Assembly (NCBI RefSeq): GCF_905397275.1
Contig: NZ_CAJPUY010000026.1
Location: 19,401-83,400, forward strand
Reading direction: 5' to 3'
DNA: 64,000 nt
Source: Cupriavidus yeoncheonensis
GTDB taxonomy: Bacteria > Pseudomonadota > Gammaproteobacteria > Burkholderiales > Burkholderiaceae
Under the pieces are notes generated by a model, which was not told the DNA's origin, made no database searches, and saw only the letters and a program-made list of their open reading frames with translations. Positions 39,977-48,513 of the stretch are shown piece after piece. A program made the translations under genes and the position numbers. How positions within the stretch are numbered: position 1 is the first letter of the stretch; every line of letters begins with the position of its first letter.

Positions 39977-40001
39977 GATACAGAGAGACAGACAGGCAAG
40001 C

Positions 40002-40631
40002 ATGGCTAGCGTCCTGATCGTTGATGATCATCCCGCGTGGCGGCTGGTGATGAGATCGCAGCTTTCCCAACTGCTCGGCGTGGAGCATGTCCTTGAAGCC
40101 GACAATGGCCAGTGCGCGATCGAAGCGGTGCGCCAGCACAAGGCGGACCTGGTGATACTAGACCTCGACATTCCGCGCATCGGCGGCCTCGATGTGGCGA
40201 CCAGGGTGCGCGACCTCCATCCGGCGGTGCGCGTCCTGGTCGTGACCGCGCTGGATCCGGCCGTGTTCGTGTCGCGCGCATGGCAGGCCGGCGTGCAGGG
40301 CTTTGTCAGCAAGACGCAGGACATCCGCGAAATCCTGCGCGCGGTGGAGTCCGTGCTGGCCGGCTATACGGTTTTTCCGGCGCTGGCACGGCGCGGCGCC
40401 AGCGGGCCGGCGTTGTACGGCGACGATGAGAACCTGCGACGCCTTTCCGACAAGGAACTGGAGGTGCTGAAGATGCTGGCGCGCGGCATGTCGTACAAGG
40501 ACATCAGCCACGAACTGTTTATCAGCACCAAGACCGTCAGCAGCTACAAGGCACGCCTCATGGCCAAGCTGCAGGTCGGCTCGCTGGTGGAACTGGTCGA
40601 CTTTGCCCGGCGCTGCCGGCTGGTCCAGTAA
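40002..40631 (+). CDS. NarL/FixJ-family response regulator
   Basis: A 209-residue two-component response regulator. The receiver domain (1-120) has acidic Asp8/Asp9, the phosphoacceptor Asp54 in VILDLDIP and Lys in VSKTQD. A LuxR-type HTH follows at about 143-205 (LSDKELEVLKMLARGMSYKDISHELFISTKTVSSYKARLM has the complete recognition pattern). BvgA and EvgA are the nearest well-known relatives in layout. No histidine kinase gene is adjacent, so it is an orphan here. The next gene on the strand is a DedA-rhodanese fusion 131 bases away. Confidence 0.93.
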   Translation: MASVLIVDDHPAWRLVMRSQLSQLLGVEHVLEADNGQCAIEAVRQHKADLVILDLDIPRIGGLDVATRVRDLHPAVRVLVVTALDPAVFVSRAWQAGVQGFVSKTQDIREILRAVESVLAGYTVFPALARRGASGPALYGDDENLRRLSDKELEVLKMLARGMSYKDISHELFISTKTVSSYKARLMAKLQVGSLVELVDFARRCRLVQ

Positions 40632-40678
40632 GGCCGGCGGGGGACAAGCCTCAGGCTCAAGGAATTTGAACGTCCCAT

Positions 40679-40706
40679 GCAGCCAGCACACGTGCAAGCT
40701 GGCTGC
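40679..40706. repeat. Inverted repeat between the response regulator and dedA-like gene
   Basis: GCAGCCAGC and GCTGGCTGC, with ten bases between, form a perfect 9-bp stem in the 131-base gap. No T tract follows on either strand, so it is more likely an operator or attenuating hairpin than an intrinsic terminator. Confidence 0.45.
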
Positions 40707-40762
40707 AGCACTGGCACACTGATGGTCTGACCAATGTTCAAGACCAAGGTGGGGGGACGGCT

Positions 40763-41761
40763 GTGGGCGAGTTGCAGACCATGCTGGAAAACCATGGGCT
40801 GATGCTGGTGTTCCTCAATGTGCTGGCGGAACAGGCGGGCCTGCCGATTCCGGCGTATCCGATGCTGTTCGTGGCCGGCGCGCTGGGTGTGCAGGAGACC
40901 GGCCCATCGATCGGCGCAGTGCTGGCGGCCGTGATCGCGGCCTGCCTCATCGCGGATACCGCCTGGTATTTTGCCGGCCGCCGTCTCGGCCAGCCCATGT
41001 TGCGCACCATCTGCAAGGTGTCGATGTCGCCGGACACCTGCATCCGCCAGACCCAGTCGCTCTATTTGCGCGTGGGGCCGCGTGCGCTGGTGTTCGCCAA
41101 GCTGCTGCCCGGCGCCGGAGCGCTGTCCACGGCCATGGCCGGCATGACTGCCACACCGCTGCCGGTGTTTCTGTTCTATGACGCCCTCGGCGCGCTGGTC
41201 TGGGCCGGCGCGGCCCTGCTGGTCGGGGTGGTGTTCAGTGACTTTGTCGATGTCATCCTGGCCGGCTTCAGCGAATACGGGCACCTGGCGGTGCTGATCT
41301 GCGTGGGCGCGTTCGCGCTGTTCCTGGCCTGGCGCGTGTGGTGGCGTTTCCACATGCTGCGCCGCACGCGGCGGGTACCGCGCATGACCGTCGACGAGCT
41401 CGAGGCCCGCCGCCGCGCCGGCACGCTGCCGCTGGTGCTGGACGTGCGCGCCCATGGCCCGGCACCGATCGAACGCATCCCGGGCGCCATGGTGGTCGAC
41501 ATGCACGGATCGCTCGACGCACTGGGCGGCCAGCTCGAGGCCCGGGATATCGTCGTCTACTGCGCCTGCCCGCACGAGATCTCGGCGGCCATCCTGGCCG
41601 AGCGGCTCAGGGCCGCCGGCTACCGGCAGACCTGGGCCCTGGCCGGTGGCTTCGATGAGTGGAAGCGCCTGCATGGCGGCGCCGAATCGCCGCCGCAAGC
41701 GGCGCAAGCGGCGCAAGCGGCGCAAGCAGCGCAAGCGGCCAACGACGCGGCGGCCGGCTGA
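40763..41761 (+). CDS. DedA-family membrane protein fused to a rhodanese domain
   Basis: A 332-residue fusion. Residues 1-205 are a DedA (VTT/SNARE-associated) domain: GLPIPAYPMLFVAGAL, then FAKLLPGAGALSTAMAG, where the conserved F-x-R-x-x-P-G of active DedA is varied, and about five helices. Residues 212-312 are a rhodanese domain with DVRAHGPAPIERIPGA and active-site Cys267 in YCACPHE, ending LAGGFDEW. DedA proteins recycle or flip lipid carriers and support membrane potential; rhodaneses carry sulfane sulfur. The start is a GTG behind GGGGGGAC. The last 20 residues are an Ala/Gln repeat encoded by 9-base units. Confidence 0.88.
   Translation: MGELQTMLENHGLMLVFLNVLAEQAGLPIPAYPMLFVAGALGVQETGPSIGAVLAAVIAACLIADTAWYFAGRRLGQPMLRTICKVSMSPDTCIRQTQSLYLRVGPRALVFAKLLPGAGALSTAMAGMTATPLPVFLFYDALGALVWAGAALLVGVVFSDFVDVILAGFSEYGHLAVLICVGAFALFLAWRVWWRFHMLRRTRRVPRMTVDELEARRRAGTLPLVLDVRAHGPAPIERIPGAMVVDMHGSLDALGGQLEARDIVVYCACPHEISAAILAERLRAAGYRQTWALAGGFDEWKRLHGGAESPPQAAQAAQAAQAAQAANDAAAG
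41695..41739 (+). repeat. 9-base coding repeat, five units
   Basis: Five units of GCAAGCGGC (one has GCAAGCAGC) at the 3' end of the DedA-rhodanese gene encode an Ala-Ala-Gln tail. The 9-base unit keeps the frame, so copy number can change without a frameshift. Confidence 0.8.
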
Positions 41762-41785
41762 TCCGCCCCGCCGGGGGCGGTAGTC

Positions 41786-42742
41786 TCAGCGCGTGCCGGC
41801 GGTCTGGAACACCGACAGGTCCGGGTAGACCGCGCGGATCTTTTCCCACTCTGCGGCGTTGAAGAACTGGCACTTGCCGGTGCCGAAGCGCTTGCCGACT
41901 TCCACGCAGAAGCGCACCGCCTCGGCAATGTCGATTTCATGGTTGGCCGACGTGGCGCTGCCCGACACGACCGATTGTGCCGTCACCGCCACGCCGACCA
42001 CGGGCGCACGCGTGGCCACATGGGGCTGCATGATGCTGTTGAAGTGGTACAGGCCGTTGTGATACGGCGTGATGTCCTGCTGCGAGATCGGGAACGTGAC
42101 GGCCGGGCAGCCGGTGGTCGATTCCATCGTCGCGACCAGGTCCGGGCTCACGCGAAGGATGTAACCCTGCATGGCCGTCGGCGAAATCGCGAAGCCGCGG
42201 TGCTTGATGATGCTGTTGCCCTTGGACGCATCGATCGACAGGATGGCGTCCATCTCCGGCAGAACCTGATGGTCGTTCATGGTGTCCGACGACACCGGCA
42301 TGCCCATGAACGGCACCGGATCGTGTGGCTGCATCGAGACATTGGTCGACAGGTGCGTCGTCACGATGATGTCGCCAGCCAGGTGATCGCCGCGCTCCTT
42401 CATCTGCGCGAGCTTGAGCGCCACGGCCAGGCAGCCGATCGGGCCATCCGCGTCGGAGACCAGGCCGACCAGCTCGGGCCGCGCGCCGATTGCGCCGTTG
42501 CGGCCGATCACGCCCAGCGTGGGCGCCTTGCCGCCGCCGAGCTTGCCGGCCGTGCCCGGAATCACGATGGTGATGAAGTCGCTGGTGTTGTCGGTGTTCT
42601 CGGGCGGGGCGTTGTGCACCGTGAGCACTTCGACCGTCACGCCGGCTTCGACGTAGGGCGCGAACAGTTCCCGGACCACAGCACCGTTGGCGTTCGGGCT
42701 GTCCAGGGCTTCATGAATGACCAGCGTCTGCTGCAGGGCCAT
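41786..42742 (-). CDS. DUF1177-like protein, last gene of the OPT operon
   Basis: A 318-residue protein that I match from memory to the DUF1177 family, whose function is unknown. It has no signal peptide. Conserved-looking segments are VHNAPPENTDNTSDF, GLVSDADGPIGCLAVALKLAQM, DIIVTTHLSTNV with a His that could bind metal, and VTAQSVVSGSATSANHEID. The acidic D/E/H patches resemble M20/M28-type zinc aminopeptidases, which would fit a peptide-degrading operon, but this is inference. I start at the ATG 42742 (GGAGA upstream); a start four codons earlier has no good site. It ends the operon. Confidence 0.65.
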   Translation of the reverse strand: MALQQTLVIHEALDSPNANGAVVRELFAPYVEAGVTVEVLTVHNAPPENTDNTSDFITIVIPGTAGKLGGGKAPTLGVIGRNGAIGARPELVGLVSDADGPIGCLAVALKLAQMKERGDHLAGDIIVTTHLSTNVSMQPHDPVPFMGMPVSSDTMNDHQVLPEMDAILSIDASKGNSIIKHRGFAISPTAMQGYILRVSPDLVATMESTTGCPAVTFPISQQDITPYHNGLYHFNSIMQPHVATRAPVVGVAVTAQSVVSGSATSANHEIDIAEAVRFCVEVGKRFGTGKCQFFNAAEWEKIRAVYPDLSVFQTAGTR

Positions 42743-42796
42743 GGTTTTCTCCAAATGAAATTGCGTAGTGCCGCGCGCGCGGCGGGATGAATCCGG

Positions 42797-43957
42797 TCAG
42801 AACTGGTGGCGCAGGCCGACCATGACCGTGGTCTGGTTGTCGCGGCCGTCAAGGCGGCGGCCGCTGTCGCCGGTCCAGCTCGTGGTGTTGTTGCCGAACA
42901 GGCCGGACCAGTCGCCGTGCACCCAGTCGTAGGCCACGGCCAGGTAGGCGTCGGTGCGCTTGCTGAACGCGTAGTCGGCCACGCCGTAGGCCGTGGTGCG
43001 GTTGCCGCTGAAGTTGTCGGCGCGCGTGCGGTTGTGCATCACGCTGCCAGTCAGCGTCACGTTGCCGGTGATGGGGTAGCTCGCTCCGACGGTGAAGAAG
43101 TCGTCGCGGCGGCTGCCGTTGAAGACCGAGTTGATGGCCGCGCGGTTGGTCGGCGTGGGTGCGGTCGACATGCTCGTGATGGTGGCCGTGTCGGTGCCGC
43201 CGCGCGACGAATCGAAGCCGCCGTCGCGGTCGCTGTAGATATAGTTGGCGAACAGGTTGCCGCGACCGACCGAGGCCTTCAGGCCGGCCATGTAGATGCG
43301 CGCGGCGCGACTCTGGATGTCGCGCGTCTGCTGGAAGTCGCCGATCGCGGTGATCGGGCCGGACGCGTACCTGAGCCCCAGCGATACCGACGAACTCGCC
43401 GAGCCCTTGCCGGCGGTTTCGCCCAGCGCGTATTCGGCGATCACCGATACCGGGCCGAAGTTGCCCGTGTAGCTGAGCGCGTTGTCATAGCGCTGGCCGG
43501 TCAGGTAGACCATCCACGAGTTGGACGGTGCCGCGCCGACGCCGAGCGGGTCGACGTAGTACAGCATGGTGTTGGCCGTGGTGTACTGCCGGCCCATGGC
43601 CAGCTCGCCCCACCGGTTGCCGATCTTCACATAGGCCTGGCGGCCGAACAGCTGGCCCTGCTGGTCCAGCTTGCCGGTATCGGTCAGGAAGCCGTTCTCG
43701 AGCACGAAGCCGGCCTTGACCCCGCCGCCGATGTCCTCGCTGCCGCGCAGGCCGAAGCGGCTGCCCGACAGGTAGCCCTCGCCGCCCTGCTGCAGGCCAA
43801 GCACTGCGTCGCCCGCCGGGTTGGAATGCGTCTGGTACGTCAGGCCGCTGTCGATGACGCCATACAGCGTCAGGCCGGACTGTGCCATGGCGGCAGCGGG
43901 CAGGCTCAGCAACAGCGGCAGGGCCACGCGGGCGGCGCGGCGGACGGGGTGGCTCAT
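42797..43957 (-). CDS. Outer-membrane porin (Burkholderiales type)
   Basis: A 386-residue 16-strand trimeric porin with a signal peptide cut after AMAQ (about residue 26). The mature protein starts SGLTLYGVIDSGLTY and ends with the aromatic terminal strand GLRHQF needed for Bam recognition. GSRFGLRGSEDIGGG and GNRWGELAMGRQ are typical of the OmpC/Omp32 porin family of Burkholderiales. It sits inside the operon between the dipeptidase and DUF1177 genes, so it probably provides outer-membrane entry for the same substrate. Its start has GGAGGAGA, one of the strongest sites in the operon. Confidence 0.93.
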   Translation of the reverse strand: MSHPVRRAARVALPLLLSLPAAAMAQSGLTLYGVIDSGLTYQTHSNPAGDAVLGLQQGGEGYLSGSRFGLRGSEDIGGGVKAGFVLENGFLTDTGKLDQQGQLFGRQAYVKIGNRWGELAMGRQYTTANTMLYYVDPLGVGAAPSNSWMVYLTGQRYDNALSYTGNFGPVSVIAEYALGETAGKGSASSSVSLGLRYASGPITAIGDFQQTRDIQSRAARIYMAGLKASVGRGNLFANYIYSDRDGGFDSSRGGTDTATITSMSTAPTPTNRAAINSVFNGSRRDDFFTVGASYPITGNVTLTGSVMHNRTRADNFSGNRTTAYGVADYAFSKRTDAYLAVAYDWVHGDWSGLFGNNTTSWTGDSGRRLDGRDNQTTVMVGLRHQF

Positions 43958-44085
43958 TATGGTTTCTCCTCCAGAGGGCAAAAGGGTGTCCGCGCAGGCT
44001 GCGGATCACCGCGGCCTGCGTCAGAAGTGGTCTTGTTCGTATTGGCCGGGCACCGACTGCCCGGCGGGATCAGCGAGGCGTGCGC

Positions 44086-44841
44086 TTAGCCGGCAAAGCC
44101 TGGCCAGTCCTGCATCCCGGCCGGACCGTTGATGCGTGACAGCGCAAACGTCTCGCCTTCACGAATGGTCTCGACCTGGCCTTCGGCCGGGAACCACAGC
44201 GCATGGCGCTCGCCCAGCACGGTGCCATGGGTGCCGTCGCTGTACAGCGCCGAGCCTTCCGGCAACGCGAACACCTGCTCCGGTGCGTTGATATGCAGGA
44301 ACTCGGCCAGCCGCTCTTCACGGCTTTCGCCGTTATGGCCGGCCGGCTTGCCGCTGATGAAATGCGGGTTGATCTGGAACGGCACCAGGCCGAGCGCGCG
44401 CAGCGACGGCGGCTGCACGATCGGCATGTCGTTGGTGGTGCGGATGGTCGGGCAGGCCACGTTGCTGCCCGCGCTCCAGCCCACGTACGGCGTGCCGGCG
44501 CGCACCTTGGCGCGGATCGCCTCGACGATGCCGGCGTCGTACATGCGCTTGAGCAGCGCGAACGTGTTGCCTCCGCCCACGGCGATCGCCTCGGCCTCGT
44601 TCACGGCGCGCAGCGGATCGGCGCTGTGGTGGATCGACTCGAGCGTGTAGCCCAGCCGTTCGAACACCGGCTTGACCAGGCCTTCGTAGGTGTCGGAGCT
44701 GAACGTCACGCCCGCGAACGGCACGAACAGCACCTTGCGCGGTTCCTTGCGCAGCAGCGTGTGGATCTGCTCGCCGGCGTGCTCGAGATAGCCGAGGTTG
44801 TCCTTGCGCGAGCTGCTCATCAAGAGGATGCGTTGGGTCAT
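44086..44841 (-). CDS. pepE: Dipeptidase E (peptidase S51, alpha-aspartyl dipeptidase)
   Basis: A 251-residue serine peptidase of the PepE family, which cleaves Asp-X dipeptides in the cytosol. The nucleophile Ser123 is in GWSAGSN; Asp138 and His160 in FQINPHF fall at the positions that in Salmonella PepE are Ser120, Asp135 and His157, a uniform shift of three. The class-I-glutamine-amidotransferase-like fold start MTQRILLMSSSRKDNLGYLEH is intact. The start follows GAAGGA. It lies in the OPT/porin operon, so dipeptides released from an imported peptide-like compound are likely substrates. Confidence 0.92.
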   Translation of the reverse strand: MTQRILLMSSSRKDNLGYLEHAGEQIHTLLRKEPRKVLFVPFAGVTFSSDTYEGLVKPVFERLGYTLESIHHSADPLRAVNEAEAIAVGGGNTFALLKRMYDAGIVEAIRAKVRAGTPYVGWSAGSNVACPTIRTTNDMPIVQPPSLRALGLVPFQINPHFISGKPAGHNGESREERLAEFLHINAPEQVFALPEGSALYSDGTHGTVLGERHALWFPAEGQVETIREGETFALSRINGPAGMQDWPGFAG

Positions 44842-44874
44842 GTCTGGTATTCCTTCAGGGATTCGGTTCGGGTC

Positions 44875-46059
44875 TCAGGCCACGGCGGCGCGGATCAGCG
44901 CGGCCACGCGGTCGACTTCCTCGTGGGTATTGAAGTAGTGCAGCGACACGCGCGCCATGGTCGAGACGCCATAGCGCGCCAGGATCGCGTCGGCCATGAA
45001 GTTGCCGGCTTCGATGATGCATTGCTGCGCTTCGAGCGCGGCGACGATGCTGGCCGGGTCCACGCCGCGCACATTGAACGGCACGATGCCGATGCGGTCG
45101 GCCGCGTTGGCCGGGCCGTACAGCTCGAAGCCCGGGATCGACGAGAACTTCGCCACCGCGTATTCGGTCAGGTCGCGCACGCGCGCCTCGATCGCGTCGA
45201 TGCCGATCTGCATCGCATAGTCGATGGCCGTGCCCATGCCCAGGATCGCCGGAACGATCGGGCAGCCCGCCTCGAAGCGGCGCGCCCCGGCCACGAGCGA
45301 CAACGCGCCGGTGGCGCGGTCATAGGCGCCGTTCCACCAGCCGACCAGTGCCGGCTCGATCCGCTCGATCAGCGCGCGGCGCACATACAGGAAGCCCGAG
45401 CCCTCGGTCGCGCGCAGCGCCTTGCGGCCGCAGCCGGCCAGGAAATCGCAATCCAGCTTGGCCACGTCGGAGCGCAGCATGCCCACGCTCTGCGCGGCAT
45501 TGACCAGCGACAGCACGCCGTGGCGGCGCGCCACGGCGCAGATCTGCGCCGCGGGCTGCACCGCGCCCGTGGAGTTGGGCAGGTGCGAGAACGTCAGCAG
45601 GCGCGTGCGCGGCGTGATGGCCGCGGCAAAGGCTTCCGGCGACAGCAGGCCTTCGGCATCGGCCGCCACCATCTTCACCACGATGCCGTGGGTTTGCTCA
45701 AGGCGGCGCCACGGCAGCAGGTTGCTCAGCATTTCGGTATCGGCCACCAGGACTTCGTCGCCGGCCTGCCAGGCAATGCCGCGGGCGATCAGCGAGATGC
45801 TCTCGGTCGCGTTCTTGGTGAAGGCGATCTCGTCGGCCGCCGCGTTCAGCAGCGCGGCCAGCTTGCCGCGCACGGCGTCCACGCGTGCATAGGTCTGCTT
45901 GCGGAACGCCGGCAGGTAGATGCCCACGTGGCCGGTATCGAGCAGGTAGCTGCGCACGGTGTCGAGCACCGCATCGGGCGGCAGCGACGCCGCTGCCGTG
46001 TCGAGATAGATGGTGGAGGCCGTCAGCGGGGTGCCGGCACGGATCGCTTGGATATCCAT
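44875..46059 (-). CDS. Class-V PLP-dependent aminotransferase-fold enzyme
   Basis: A 394-residue protein of the NifS/isopenicillin-N-epimerase fold. Seen: IYLDTAAASLPP, TKNATESISLIARG and LLPWRRL, the phosphate-loop and sheet elements, with Lys213 (CGRKAL) as the probable Schiff-base lysine. The usual Asp that touches the pyridine nitrogen (V-D-G-A-Q) is Asn187 here (VNAAQS), and the residue normally stacking on PLP is Met110. It should therefore have altered chemistry, not standard desulfurase activity. It starts 32 bases downstream of the OPT gene and is followed by pepE. Substrate unknown; a racemase, lyase or desulfurase on an amino acid from the peptide is possible. Confidence 0.85.
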   Translation of the reverse strand: MDIQAIRAGTPLTASTIYLDTAAASLPPDAVLDTVRSYLLDTGHVGIYLPAFRKQTYARVDAVRGKLAALLNAAADEIAFTKNATESISLIARGIAWQAGDEVLVADTEMLSNLLPWRRLEQTHGIVVKMVAADAEGLLSPEAFAAAITPRTRLLTFSHLPNSTGAVQPAAQICAVARRHGVLSLVNAAQSVGMLRSDVAKLDCDFLAGCGRKALRATEGSGFLYVRRALIERIEPALVGWWNGAYDRATGALSLVAGARRFEAGCPIVPAILGMGTAIDYAMQIGIDAIEARVRDLTEYAVAKFSSIPGFELYGPANAADRIGIVPFNVRGVDPASIVAALEAQQCIIEAGNFMADAILARYGVSTMARVSLHYFNTHEEVDRVAALIRAAVA

Positions 46060-46090
46060 GGAACGTCTCAGGTAATGCAGAGGGAGGGTG

Positions 46091-47701
46091 TTACTTGCGC
46101 AGCTTGGTGACCGAGCCGATGAAGCTGAACAACGCGTCGCCCGCGATCACGCCGCCGGCAAAGGCGCTCATCTCGGCCACGTGCCTGTCGCCGCGCAGGC
46201 GCTGCACCACGAAGCGGATCAGCAGGCCAGCCAGCACTGCCCAGCCGGCCAGCGGCGAGGCGATCAGCATGCCGGTCGAGAGCAGGATGCCGAGCTGGCG
46301 CCTGGAGCCGCCGAGCCATTGCAGCAGCGCGCCGGGAATGGCCCAGATCACGAGGTTGCGCGCGATTTCCGCCGAAGAGCCGGCCTTGATCGACGCCGCA
46401 TAGACGCGGTCGACCGGCGGAAGCAGGTTCTGCGAGAAGAAGCTGCCGTGGAACACGAGCACCACGACCGCGGCCACGGCGAAGCCGATCATCGCGGCCA
46501 GGAACTGTTGCTTGCGGCCGGCCAGTTCGGCTTCCATGTCGCGGCCTTCGCCGCGCAGCAGGTAGCCGGTCTTGAGGTCATAGCCCATGTCGGCAAAGGC
46601 CGGGCCGGTGGCGGCCGAGAAGCCCACCAGCACCGCCAGCGCCGTCGGCGGGAAGCCGATCAGGATGCCGATGGTCAGCGTGATCAGTGCCACCGCGAAG
46701 GCCGGGAACCAGCCCGAGTGCATCGCCGCGATGCCGACGATCAGCTCATGCACGTAGGCGGCGAACGCGGCGTACAGCACGAACACCACCAGCATGCCCA
46801 GCGACATGTCGGACACGTGGCCGGCCAGCACCGAGATCAGCAGCGCGATGGCCAGGTAGATCAGGAAGCCGCCGGACAGGATGCGGCTGGCGCGCGAGGC
46901 GGGCACTTCGATCGTGCGCGCATCGGCGACCGGTGCGTGGCGCGCACGGCGGATTTCGGTGGCCACCTGGAACAGCGCCACGATGCCCGCGCCGATCATC
47001 AGGCCGTGCGGGATGTAGGCCTTGGCAATGTCGACGCCGGTCAATGCCACCGAGTAGCCGCGCACCAGCAGGCCGATGCCGAACATGGTCAGCGCCGCCA
47101 GGTTGCCGAGGAAAGCCGCGCCGAACGCGGACATCGGCACGCCGAGCCACGCGCCGCCCACGCCCACGGCAATGCCCAGGCCCAGGAACGCCGCCTTGCG
47201 GCCGCCACGATCGCCGGCCCAGATGGCCTCTGCGGTGGCAATGCCCGCGGGCCAGGTGCCCGTGGCCGGGAAGATCTTGCTGCCAAACAGGAAGTACAGC
47301 ATGGCGCCGTCGACGAACATGGCGACCACCGCGCCGATCAGCATCGGCGTGGCCAGTTCCGGCATGCCCATGGCGTACGGCACGCCGATCGGGATCATCA
47401 GCGAATTGGCCGCGCCGAACGTGGCCGACGAGATCGCCGTCTGCACCAGGTTCTGGCGCTCGAGCACACGGAAGCGCCGCGTCACCTCGAGCGGGATGCG
47501 CGAGAACACGATGGCGATGAGCGCACCGATGATCGAGGTATTGGCGGAGATGCCCAGCGACACGATCAGCTGCATGCCGATCATTGCGCCGAACACGGAC
47601 AGCACGACGGAAACCAGTAGCAGGAGCGGCTCCATGAAGCGCGTTCTTGTCGCTGGTTGCGCCACCCCCGGCGCATTCAGTTCTGTTTGCATTGGTGTCA
47701 T
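46091..47701 (-). CDS. OPT-family oligopeptide transporter
   Basis: A 536-residue inner-membrane protein with about 14-15 hydrophobic segments and the OPT signature areas: GANSLMIPIGVPYAMG, GTWPAGIATAEAIW and GPAFADMGYDLKTGYLLRG, where bacterial OPT proteins have the conserved K-x-G. OPT carriers import tetra- to hexapeptides, or metal chelates in plants (YSL branch), by proton symport. The start has GGAAGGG six bases upstream. It is the first structural gene of the operon and lies 73 bases after the IclR gene on the same strand. Confidence 0.9.
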   Translation of the reverse strand: MTPMQTELNAPGVAQPATRTRFMEPLLLLVSVVLSVFGAMIGMQLIVSLGISANTSIIGALIAIVFSRIPLEVTRRFRVLERQNLVQTAISSATFGAANSLMIPIGVPYAMGMPELATPMLIGAVVAMFVDGAMLYFLFGSKIFPATGTWPAGIATAEAIWAGDRGGRKAAFLGLGIAVGVGGAWLGVPMSAFGAAFLGNLAALTMFGIGLLVRGYSVALTGVDIAKAYIPHGLMIGAGIVALFQVATEIRRARHAPVADARTIEVPASRASRILSGGFLIYLAIALLISVLAGHVSDMSLGMLVVFVLYAAFAAYVHELIVGIAAMHSGWFPAFAVALITLTIGILIGFPPTALAVLVGFSAATGPAFADMGYDLKTGYLLRGEGRDMEAELAGRKQQFLAAMIGFAVAAVVVLVFHGSFFSQNLLPPVDRVYAASIKAGSSAEIARNLVIWAIPGALLQWLGGSRRQLGILLSTGMLIASPLAGWAVLAGLLIRFVVQRLRGDRHVAEMSAFAGGVIAGDALFSFIGSVTKLRK

Positions 47702-47774
47702 GTCTACCCTTCCTCCCTAGTGTTGTCTCGTTTCGCGTGCCTCGCCAGCCCGGCTGGCAGCCCGCTGTGTGTGG

Positions 47775-48500
47775 TCAGCGCAGGAACCCTGTCACCGGCC
47801 CGATGGTGTCGCGTGCGTCCCGCAGCGCATCGAGCAGGCGCGGCAGGGCGTGTTCATCCAGCCGCTGCAGCGGACCGGCAATCGCGAGCGAGCCGACCAC
47901 GGCTCGCGTATCGCGGCCATACAGGGGCACTGCCAGCCCGGCCACGGTGGCCGCCGATTCCTCGCAGGTGTAGGCCCAGCCTTCGGCGCGGACCCGCGCC
48001 AGGCGCGCTTCGAGTTCTTCCGCGGCCAGGCCCGCGCGCAGCGCTACGCGCTGGCGCAGCGCTTCCGGCTGGAAGGCGAGGATCGCCTTGGCATGGGCGC
48101 CCGCATCGAGCGTGAAGCGCTGGCCGACCTCGATCGAAAAGCGCAGCTGGTGCTGGCTTTGCGCGATATCCGTGCACAGGCCCTCGTCACCGTCCAGCCA
48201 TGACAGGAACACGGTTTCCCCGCTCTGCCGCGCCAGCGCTTCCAGCGCGGGCTGCACCACCACCGCCGGCGAAAAGGTCTTGCGCATGACCTGGCCCAGC
48301 TCGAACCAGCGCAGACCCAGGCCATAGCGGCCGACGGCGTCCTGCACCAGGAAGCCGTTGGCGGCGAACGTCGCCAGCACGCGATGGACCACGGCGTGAT
48401 GCACGCCGCTTTCGCGCGCGAGTTCGCGCACGCCCCAGCTTGGCTGGCGCGCATTGAAGTGGGTCAACAGCGCCAGTGCGCCGTCGAGGGTCTTGAGCAT
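47775..48500 (-). CDS. IclR-family regulator heading the OPT operon
   Basis: A 241-residue IclR regulator: N-terminal winged helix at about 1-65 (LKTLDGALALLTHF, GVRELARESGVHHAVVHRVLATF) and a GAF-like effector domain (SGETVFLSWLDGDEGLC, GQRFTLDAGAHAKAIL). I start at the ATG 48500; an ATG at 48531 would lie inside the inverted-repeat cluster proposed as operator. It is very similar to the IclR at 51460. It is transcribed in the same direction as the OPT operon, so it probably senses a product of the imported compound and controls both itself and the operon. Confidence 0.92.
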   Translation of the reverse strand: MLKTLDGALALLTHFNARQPSWGVRELARESGVHHAVVHRVLATFAANGFLVQDAVGRYGLGLRWFELGQVMRKTFSPAVVVQPALEALARQSGETVFLSWLDGDEGLCTDIAQSQHQLRFSIEVGQRFTLDAGAHAKAILAFQPEALRQRVALRAGLAAEELEARLARVRAEGWAYTCEESAATVAGLAVPLYGRDTRAVVGSLAIAGPLQRLDEHALPRLLDALRDARDTIGPVTGFLR

Positions 48501-48513
48501 TTCGATTGCCTTG

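Larger units (their letters stand above)
39630..40001. other. Repeat-rich intergenic region upstream of the response regulator
   Basis: A 372-base gap between divergent fusA2 and the NarL-type regulator. No gene is visible. It holds an 18-base palindrome at 39808 and a four-unit 10-base tandem repeat at 39937, both listed separately, with a local A/T-rich patch (about 39785-39835) that probably contains promoter elements such as TATAAG. Confidence 0.6.

Noticed and set aside
44203..46110. Open frame of about 635 codons antisense to pepE and the PLP enzyme
   Set aside because: No recognisable domain, biased composition, and no plausible ribosome site.
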